DNA of 6,967 nucleotides from an uncultured Lachnospiraceae bacterium (GTDB taxonomy: Bacteria > Bacillota > Clostridia > Lachnospirales > Lachnospiraceae): positions 1-6,967 of the forward strand of contig CALYSH010000076.1 of NCBI GenBank assembly GCA_945485625.1, read 5' to 3'. Position numbers and translations under genes: made by a program. The notes beneath the pieces were generated by a model, which saw only the letters and a list, made by a program, of their open reading frames with translations, was not told the origin of the DNA and did no database searches. Shown here piece by piece: positions 1 through 5,641 of this stretch (within the stretch, counting starts at the first letter, position 1; every line of letters starts with the position of its first letter).

Positions 1-1778
1 GCCTGGGCAGCGAACATTTTGGCATAGATACCATCGGGCTTGTTCACCAGTTCACCGTGGGTACCGTATTCCTTCACATTTCCTTCCGAGAATACTGCAA
101 TCCTGTCGCAGAACTGACAGCTGGACAGTCTGTGGGAAATATAGATGGCGGTCTTACCCTTTACCAGTTCCTCAAAATGCTTGTATATTTCGTACTCCGC
201 AATGGGGTCCAGAGCAGCGGTAGGCTCATCCAGTATGACTACGGGAGCATCCTTAATAAGGGCTCTGGCAATGGCCAGCTTCTGCTGCTCGCCGCCGGAG
301 GGTTCAATGCCCTCCTGGTCAAACTGCTTAAACAAAACCGTATCCATTCCATTCTTGAAAGAATCCACCTTCTCTTCCATACCAATCTTTCGTAAGGTCT
401 CCCTTGCCAGGGGTTCCTCCGTTTCCGGATTCATATCCTCCGAATCCTTCAGCAGCAGGTTTTCCTTGATCCGGAATGCAAAGAGCTTGAAATCCTGGAA
501 CACCGGAGCAAATACCTTCATGTATTCCGAATAGTCATACTCCTTGATATTGATTCCATCCATCCGGATTTCCCCTTCTGTAGGGTCATAGAGCCGGCAC
601 ATCAGCTTCACCAGCGTGGTTTTTCCTGCACCGTTTAAGCCTACTACGGACAAATGCTCCCCTTCCCGGATGGTCAGGTTCACATGCTGCAGCACCTTTA
701 CCTCTGACCCGGGATAGGAGAAGGAAAGGTCCTTAAATTCAAATACGTGTTTTCCTTCCTTCACCGGAAGCTTCCCCTTTGGCATGGCAGGTGGATAATC
801 CATAAATTTCACATACTCATTTGCATAATTGGACTTTTTCACCATTTCCTGATAGCAGAATACCATACTCTTCAGGGAACCGGTAAAGGTGCTGGCCGCA
901 TTGATCATCCGGATGCAGATTGCAATGGTCATTTTCCCCAGGATGGCCAGCGCACCCAGATAAAAGTAAATGGCTACATCATGCACAATCTGGGAGCCTT
1001 CCCGGAGGAGCTGATAGGGCAACTGCTTATTCGCAATCTGAATATTCTCCCGGTTCCACTCGTCCGTAAAGTGCTTCCATTTCTCCACCATCATATCCTT
1101 GGACTCGTACAGTCGGATATCCTTCCCGTAACGGAAATCCACCAGACTCCATCCCAGATACCCAAAGATCCGGTTGATTTTTGCCAGGTTCCGATAGCCC
1201 TCCTGTTCAATCCTGTTCAGCCTGTCATTCACCAATGTAGCAATAGCTACAATCACTGCAGCAATCACCAGAACCATGGGGGCATTAAGCAACAACAGCG
1301 CAACCACACCCAGTAAGGTAATCAGGTTGGAGAGGAAATTGAAGAACGGTTCCATCAATCCGTTCATACCGCCGGAATACCAGCTCATACCGTTCTTCGC
1401 CAGCTCCAGCTGGTCCAATGCCTTCTTATCCTCCGTCATCTGGAAGTCCAGCTCCATGATTCGCCTGCTCAATATCATATTGAAGTGATTCTCAAACTTC
1501 TGACCGTAACGCTCAATCACATTGCTCAGAGTACCATCTAATATACTCAACACAAACTCCAACAGCACCAGAGCCGCCGCCAGCCCGATCAACCGTTCCG
1601 GATTCCTGTCTCCCATCAGCTCCGCGATGATGGCAGGGATAAAATAGATGGAGAGGAAGGGTCGGATCGAAAGGATCAGCATCTTGGCCACCCGCACTGC
1701 GAAATATCCCTTATGGGTCCGCCAGGCTTCCGGGAGAAAATAACCATACACCTTTTTAATGACATTCTCTTTCTTCAT
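1..1778 (-). CDS. ABC exporter half-transporter (TMD-NBD), second subunit of a pair; 3' end cut by window edge
   Basis: This is a fused membrane and ATPase subunit of an ABC exporter, expected to act in the cytoplasmic membrane as a heterodimer with the gene just upstream. About 592 residues are visible. The frame is still open at the left edge, but the protein already reaches YAKMF, which aligns with a point about 25 residues from the end of its partner, so only a short tail should be missing. Membrane segments lie near residues 23-50, 62-80, 147-164, 166-183, 264-281 and 287-305, followed by an NBD with Tyr355 as A-loop, Walker A GLNGAGKT at 380-387, Q-loop Gln428, signature PSGGE from about 493, Walker B Asp517 with catalytic Glu518, and H-loop His549. 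The signature has Pro where Leu is usual. A coupling-loop motif YGKDIRLY near 217 is shared with the partner (YAKDIRLF). The start is fixed by a strong Shine-Dalgarno, GGGGGAGG, six bases upstream. The substrate cannot be read from the sequence; peptide or drug export are both possible. Confidence 0.93.
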   Translation of the reverse strand, partial: MKKENVIKKVYGYFLPEAWRTHKGYFAVRVAKMLILSIRPFLSIYFIPAIIAELMGDRNPERLIGLAAALVLLEFVLSILDGTLSNVIERYGQKFENHFNMILSRRIMELDFQMTEDKKALDQLELAKNGMSWYSGGMNGLMEPFFNFLSNLITLLGVVALLLLNAPMVLVIAAVIVAIATLVNDRLNRIEQEGYRNLAKINRIFGYLGWSLVDFRYGKDIRLYESKDMMVEKWKHFTDEWNRENIQIANKQLPYQLLREGSQIVHDVAIYFYLGALAILGKMTIAICIRMINAASTFTGSLKSMVFCYQEMVKKSNYANEYVKFMDYPPAMPKGKLPVKEGKHVFEFKDLSFSYPGSEVKVLQHVNLTIREGEHLSVVGLNGAGKTTLVKLMCRLYDPTEGEIRMDGINIKEYDYSEYMKVFAPVFQDFKLFAFRIKENLLLKDSEDMNPETEEPLARETLRKIGMEEKVDSFKNGMDTVLFKQFDQEGIEPSGGEQQKLAIARALIKDAPVVILDEPTAALDPIAEYEIYKHFEELVKGKTAIYISHRLSSCQFCDRIAVFSEGNVKEYGTHGELVNKPDGIYAKMFAAQ

Positions 1779-3669
1779 GTGTATCCTCCCCCTTTCCGTC
1801 CTTTTCATAATACTGAGCCTGCACCTCAAACATCTTGGCGTATTCGCCCTGCTTCGCTAACAGCTCCTCATGGGTACCGTACTCTACAATCCGGCCATCC
1901 ATAAACATGGCAATCCGGTCGCAGAAACGGGTGGAGGACAATCTGTGGGAGATATAAACCGCAGACTTTCCTTCCATCATTTTGTCAAAGTTCTGATACA
2001 GCTCGTATTCTGCCAAGGCATCCAGTGCGGCAGTAGGCTCATCCAGCACAATCACCGGCGCGTCCTTATACAACGCTCTGGCCAAAGCCAGCTTCTGCTT
2101 CTCACCGCCGGACAGATCCACACCATCCTCGTACAGAACCTTCAGAATTTCTGTATCAATCCCCTTTTCCAGAGCGTTTATCTTCTCTTCCATGCCGGCC
2201 TGAAGGAGGCATGCAAGAGCGCGCTCTCTGTCTGTCCGCTCCGGCTCCTTCATGGATACATTCTCAGCTAACGGAAACGCAAACAATTCCACATTTTGGA
2301 ATACCGGTGCAAAGAGACGATAGTAATCCTTTCTGCGAAACCGCTTAATATTATAGCCATTCACCAGAATCTCTCCTCCGGTCACATCATACAAACGAAG
2401 CAGCAGCTTAATAAAGGTGGTTTTACCGGCACCGTTTAATCCAACCACTGCCAGTCTCTGACCTGCCGGGAAGGATAAATTCAAATGCTTGATGGTATCC
2501 TCCTTGGCTCCCTCATACCGGAAGCACACATCCCGGAATTCAAAATGGAACCTATCGCCCAATACACCGATGTCCAGACAATCCTCTTCCTTCTCTACCT
2601 CCAGATCCATGAAGGTTCGCAAATCGTCCACCATATTGGAGGCAAACTGGAGCTGTCCGAAGTTATCATAAAAGTCGGACAGCGCCTGGGAAAAGGCACC
2701 GCACAGTCCAAGATAAAGGGTGAAATCACCGATGCTCACACTCTCCTGCATGACCTGGGTAATCAGTATGTAGTACATCACCGCTGAGGCGATCAGGCTG
2801 GTGGAACAATAGATAAAGGAATGACGAAGCCAAAAGTTTCTGCTTCGATTGTACTTCTTCTGGTAATCTGCCAGAATCCCCTTCTGCTTCTTTAACAGCC
2901 AGGGTTTCAAAGAAAAGAGCCGGATGTCCTTGGCATAATCAAAATCCTGGGTGCAGCGCTCCATGTAGCTCATCTGTCTTCTGGTGGTGGAGGTGGCATC
3001 CCAGAAATGCTTTTTATCATCCCGGATGGACCATCTCTGGGAGCCATAGTTGATTAACATGGCCACCGTCAGTACCAGAAGCAGTCTGGGATCCAGTACA
3101 ATGATGGTACTTGCCGTCACAATCATGGTCACAACCTGGGCCGCAACAATATACATCCGGTTCATCATACCCTCAAAGCCCTGCCAGTTCCCACCGAGGG
3201 CATTGCTGGCCCGTTGATGCAGATCCAGAATATGGGGCTGCTCCAGCATCTGATAATTCATGGACAACAGTTTATCGTTCTTCTCCGTAATCATCTGGAA
3301 ACGGACAAATGTCATATTGAAATACACACGGTTGGATACAATGGTCTGACCTCCGATGGCAATCACCTCCACCAGTGCTACCACCGCAATGAGCTTCACC
3401 AGGGGCAAAAGCGCCGTGGTATTCATAGCCGCCTGTGCTTCAATCATATCCACCATAAATTTGCCGATATAGCTCCACAAATAACGCATTACGGATTGCG
3501 TGACTGCACCGAACACAAACATCAAAACCAGTATCTTCTTATACTTCCATATCTTCCGGAACAAAAACTTCAGATTTCCCATCAATCCGTAGCAGGTATG
3601 GGGAACCTTGTATTTTCCGTTTTCATCCCGTTCTCCCAGAAGCACGGTTTTATTCTCTTTCTTCTTCAT
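1756..3669 (-). CDS. ABC exporter half-transporter (TMD-NBD), first subunit of a heterodimeric pair
   Basis: This complete 637-residue protein is a fused transmembrane and ATP-binding subunit of an ABC exporter. It begins with a polar, lysine-rich cytosolic stretch of about 44 residues, then membrane segments near 45-65, 87-113, 171-191, 193-208, 284-304 and 313-330. The NBD has A-loop Tyr385, Walker A GLNGAGKT at 410-417, Q-loop Gln458 in FAPVFQN, signature LSGGE at 519-523, Walker B Asp543 with catalytic Glu544, D-loop AALD and H-loop His575. All catalytic residues are present. A charged tail (KDGKGEDTHEERECH) follows the NBD. It is clearly paralogous to the next gene, which starts 23 nt before this one ends, so the two should form one heterodimeric exporter. 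The start is supported by AGGGGG five bases upstream and by a promoter at 3719-3748. The family includes peptide, lantibiotic and drug exporters; the substrate is unknown. Nearby bacteriocin-type export genes make a peptide-related role plausible, but that is inference. Confidence 0.95.
   Translation of the reverse strand: MKKKENKTVLLGERDENGKYKVPHTCYGLMGNLKFLFRKIWKYKKILVLMFVFGAVTQSVMRYLWSYIGKFMVDMIEAQAAMNTTALLPLVKLIAVVALVEVIAIGGQTIVSNRVYFNMTFVRFQMITEKNDKLLSMNYQMLEQPHILDLHQRASNALGGNWQGFEGMMNRMYIVAAQVVTMIVTASTIIVLDPRLLLVLTVAMLINYGSQRWSIRDDKKHFWDATSTTRRQMSYMERCTQDFDYAKDIRLFSLKPWLLKKQKGILADYQKKYNRSRNFWLRHSFIYCSTSLIASAVMYYILITQVMQESVSIGDFTLYLGLCGAFSQALSDFYDNFGQLQFASNMVDDLRTFMDLEVEKEEDCLDIGVLGDRFHFEFRDVCFRYEGAKEDTIKHLNLSFPAGQRLAVVGLNGAGKTTFIKLLLRLYDVTGGEILVNGYNIKRFRRKDYYRLFAPVFQNVELFAFPLAENVSMKEPERTDRERALACLLQAGMEEKINALEKGIDTEILKVLYEDGVDLSGGEKQKLALARALYKDAPVIVLDEPTAALDALAEYELYQNFDKMMEGKSAVYISHRLSSTRFCDRIAMFMDGRIVEYGTHEELLAKQGEYAKMFEVQAQYYEKDGKGEDTHEERECH
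1785..1792 (-). promoter_or_regulatory. Ribosome binding site of the second half-transporter
   Basis: The minus strand reads GGGGGAGG, followed by the six-base spacer ATACAC and then ATG at 1778. The site lies inside the last codons of the preceding half-transporter gene, whose stop is 23 nt into this gene. This decides the start codon and suggests translational coupling of the two subunits. Confidence 0.75.
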
Positions 3670-3674
3670 TACAA

Positions 3675-3680
3675 CCCCCT
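3675..3680 (-). promoter_or_regulatory. Ribosome binding site of the first half-transporter
   Basis: The minus strand reads AGGGGG, then a five-base spacer TTGTA, then ATG at 3669. It is a moderate Shine-Dalgarno match and supports the chosen start over later Met codons. Confidence 0.6.
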
Positions 3681-3718
3681 GTATTGATGAATATTTCCAT
3701 CGTCAAAGCATGCAACTC

Positions 3719-3748
3719 ATTATACACTATCAGGGTATTTATTGCCAA
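3719..3748 (-). promoter_or_regulatory. Sigma-A-type promoter for the half-transporter pair
   Basis: On the minus strand the -35 box TTGGCA (3743-3748) and a perfect -10 box TATAAT (3719-3724) are 18 bp apart. Transcription would start near 3712, giving a leader of about 40 bases before the start codon at 3669. The boxes match the vegetative consensus at 5/6 and 6/6 positions, and they sit where a promoter is needed, downstream of the terminator of the preceding unit. Promoter activity is inferred from sequence only. Confidence 0.7.
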
Positions 3749-3937
3749 GTATTTTCTTTGGATATCAGGATTCATCTTTCGTCAACTCTCACCTATAAAG
3801 TGTCAAAAAGAATGGTTTGGTTAGGTTTTCATTTTCTCTTGTGATACTGTTGGGAGCTATGATATACCGGATTGTCTTCTTAGGGGATAAAATAAAAAAT
3901 TAATAGAACCGGGCATTTATGGAATTCCAGCAAACAC

Positions 3938-3997
3938 AAAAAACCTCAGAATGGATTTTGAGATTTTTACACTCAATACACACTCAGAGGTTTTTTT
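3938..3997 (-). terminator. Intrinsic terminator after the HlyD gene, possibly bidirectional
   Basis: The outer arms AAAAAACCTC and GAGGTTTTTT (3938-3947 and 3987-3996) pair perfectly. After one mismatch, five more pairs form on the minus-strand transcript (GAGTG with CATTC, including one G-U). An inner TTGAG/CTCAA stem can close the loop. The leftward transcript meets it about ten bases after the HlyD stop and leaves a run of T (GAGGTTTTTTGTGTTTGC). The plus strand also has a T tract, but there the G-U pair becomes an A-C mismatch, so the hairpin favours leftward transcription. Confidence 0.8.
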
Positions 3998-4006
3998 ATA
4001 TAAATG

Positions 4007-5641
4007 CTAATCCAGCAAGTCAATCTTTTCTAAAAGATAGCTTAATACAGTTTTCTCGTCTACAACTATTTTTGCCTGACATGCCATACCATTCATAAGA
4101 GTCGCCTCTTCACCATCTTTGCCTTTTAGAATCATGTTTTCACACTTTACTTTCACCAGATAGTAAGCATTTCCCTTACTTTGGTCAACAGAAATGTCCT
4201 TAGCTATATTTTCTACAGTTCCTTCAAAATACCCATATTCACTGGATGGATAAGCGGCGATTTCAAATTTTACCTCCTGTCCTTCTTTTATTTTGGCTAT
4301 ATCCGTATTTTCTACGTAGATTTCTGCATAATACTTTGATTCTGCCTCCGGATAGATGGTTCCAATAGCGGTTCCCTCCTGAATGAAGCTTCCGGTTTTC
4401 AATTCTTGGGAAAGATAAAAATATCCGGACACATTTGCCTTTACAATACAATTATTATTCCGGATATCATAGCTTTTTAAATAGGTCTCACATTCCTTTA
4501 CCTTATCCTCATAGGTTAAAATTTCTGTTGCTATGTTTCCTTTTTCTGTAAGAATTGCAACCGTTTCCTTTGTTTCATTATCTACACCATTCACCGCATC
4601 TAACTGTAATTTTGCAGATGTCAAATTTGTTTCCAAAGATAAAATTGTATCATGATATCCTGAAATCTGTTGTTCAATGGTTGTAATCTGTTGTAATTCC
4701 AGATTCATTAAAGCTTGTGTTTTTTCTTTTTTTACAGAATCCCGTGCAGTAATCAAAGCATCTCTTTGTTTTTTCAGTGCTTGTACATCAACAGTAACAT
4801 ACGCCTCATTTTCATTTGCTATATCATTACCACTTACTGTTTCATCTCCGGTTGCAGATTCATCTTCTTTTGAAGCCTCGGCTTTTTTTATCTGCTCCTC
4901 ATACTCGTTTATTTGCCTTTGGTACTCATTTATCTGATTGTCATACTGTAAGGCTGTGTAACTATAAGATGCAAGGTAACTGCTCACCATACTGCAATAA
5001 ATACCTTCACTTGAATCAAAAGAATTATTCTGAGTCATAATGCATTGTTTTACCGTATTAAGCTTCTCAATCTTTTTATTATATTTCGCAATGGTTTCGG
5101 ATATGGAATCTACATTGTCCTGATACAATGTAACCTGTCCGGCTGTATCGCTCTCACTTAAGTTTATATTGGCGTATAACAATTCCCTTCTATTTATAAA
5201 CTCATCATAATATGCATTGTTCGATAATGCTTCTAAATCTGTCTTGTCACCATCGAGACTTTTCTCATATGCTGATAAAATTTCAAGTCGAGCATTTGCA
5301 GCTTCCAACTCATTTTGATAACGTAGAATCGTATCAGAAAGCTCGTCTATGGAAAGAACGTAGAGAACATCACCCTCTGTTACATACTGCCCGTTTTCTA
5401 TATGAGATTCCTTTACACTTCCTGTAACACCACTACTGATTTCATAGACAGCAGTGCTTCCTTTAAATATACCGTTACTTTTTACTACAATATCCATCTT
5501 AAATAAAGCCATCCATAAAACTGCAACTACCAATATAATGAAAAAGAGGTATATGGTATATACCACAAAGCGGTTTGGTTTTGATTCATAGACTTCCGTG
5601 CTGTCGCTCATATCCTTCATATCTACAATGATTGGCTTCAT
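4007..5641 (-). CDS. HlyD-family membrane fusion protein of a bacteriocin-type export system
   Basis: This complete 544-residue protein has the layout of a type I secretion adaptor: a short cytosolic N-terminus, one membrane anchor at about residues 25-47, a first lipoyl/beta-barrel half with GSVKESHIENGQYVTEGD near 74-91, a long coiled-coil region from about 100 to 390, and a second lipoyl and beta-barrel half (KANVSGYF at 401, GSFIQEGTAIGTI at 417-429, then EGQEVKFEIAAYP near 453). In Gram-positive bacteria such proteins (LcnD, ComB and MesE are examples) assist PCAT-type ABC exporters in secreting double-glycine peptides. The gene overlaps the upstream exporter by ATGA and is followed by a terminator, so it is the last gene of its operon. 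It is longer than typical bacteriocin accessory proteins, partly because of an acidic linker at about 256-280 that breaks the coiled coil. It has six cysteines (200, 216, 384, 398, 500, 521), all in the predicted extracytoplasmic part. The ribosome binding site is weak (GGAAGGCGGTGAT), so translation probably depends on coupling. Confidence 0.9.
   Translation of the reverse strand: MKPIIVDMKDMSDSTEVYESKPNRFVVYTIYLFFIILVVAVLWMALFKMDIVVKSNGIFKGSTAVYEISSGVTGSVKESHIENGQYVTEGDVLYVLSIDELSDTILRYQNELEAANARLEILSAYEKSLDGDKTDLEALSNNAYYDEFINRRELLYANINLSESDTAGQVTLYQDNVDSISETIAKYNKKIEKLNTVKQCIMTQNNSFDSSEGIYCSMVSSYLASYSYTALQYDNQINEYQRQINEYEEQIKKAEASKEDESATGDETVSGNDIANENEAYVTVDVQALKKQRDALITARDSVKKEKTQALMNLELQQITTIEQQISGYHDTILSLETNLTSAKLQLDAVNGVDNETKETVAILTEKGNIATEILTYEDKVKECETYLKSYDIRNNNCIVKANVSGYFYLSQELKTGSFIQEGTAIGTIYPEAESKYYAEIYVENTDIAKIKEGQEVKFEIAAYPSSEYGYFEGTVENIAKDISVDQSKGNAYYLVKVKCENMILKGKDGEEATLMNGMACQAKIVVDEKTVLSYLLEKIDLLD
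5638..5641 (-). other. ATGA stop-start overlap of exporter and HlyD genes
   Basis: The exporter stop TGA (5638-5640) and the HlyD start ATG (5639-5641) share bases on the minus strand. The Shine-Dalgarno ahead of the HlyD start is poor, so re-initiation by terminating ribosomes is the likely way the fusion protein is made in step with the exporter. Confidence 0.85.

Larger units (their letters stand above)
3670..4006. other. Intergenic region between the two export modules
   Basis: This 337-base stretch has no convincing gene. Next to the HlyD stop is a terminator hairpin, and nearer the half-transporters is a sigma-A-type promoter with a leader of about 40 bases and a Shine-Dalgarno. The part between them, about 3749-3937, is AT-rich and shows only short repeats: TTGACA/TTGACG (minus strand) at 3801-3806 and 3780-3785, exactly 21 bp apart, and a further TTGACG at 3701-3706. 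I found no small ORF with a ribosome binding site and no double-glycine leader peptide in it, and no recognisable riboswitch. Confidence 0.7.

Noticed and set aside
747..1316. Plus-strand open frame of 189 codons
   Set aside because: It lies fully antisense to the conserved membrane domain of the half-transporter, its protein is His/Gln/Pro-rich with no domain I know, and it has no convincing ribosome site.
600..2450. Repeated sequence between the two half-transporter ATPase regions
   Set aside because: The similarity is explained by paralogous NBDs with the same Walker A and signature motifs; it is not a mobile element or a recent DNA repeat.
3214..3687. Plus-strand open frame of 157 codons
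   Set aside because: It is antisense to the N-terminal half of the first half-transporter and its His-rich translation resembles no known family.
3743..3761. Weak hairpin CCAA/TTGG over the -35 box
   Set aside because: Only four pairs form around a nine-base loop, which is expected by chance in AT-rich DNA.
3608..3844. Plus-strand open frame partly in the intergenic region
   Set aside because: It starts with TTG inside the antisense of the half-transporter, has no good Shine-Dalgarno, and runs across the promoter for the opposite strand.
3749..3937. Possible small peptide gene in the intergenic region
   Set aside because: The only minus-strand ATG frames are very short (for example about 19 codons), lack a ribosome site, and have no double-glycine leader.
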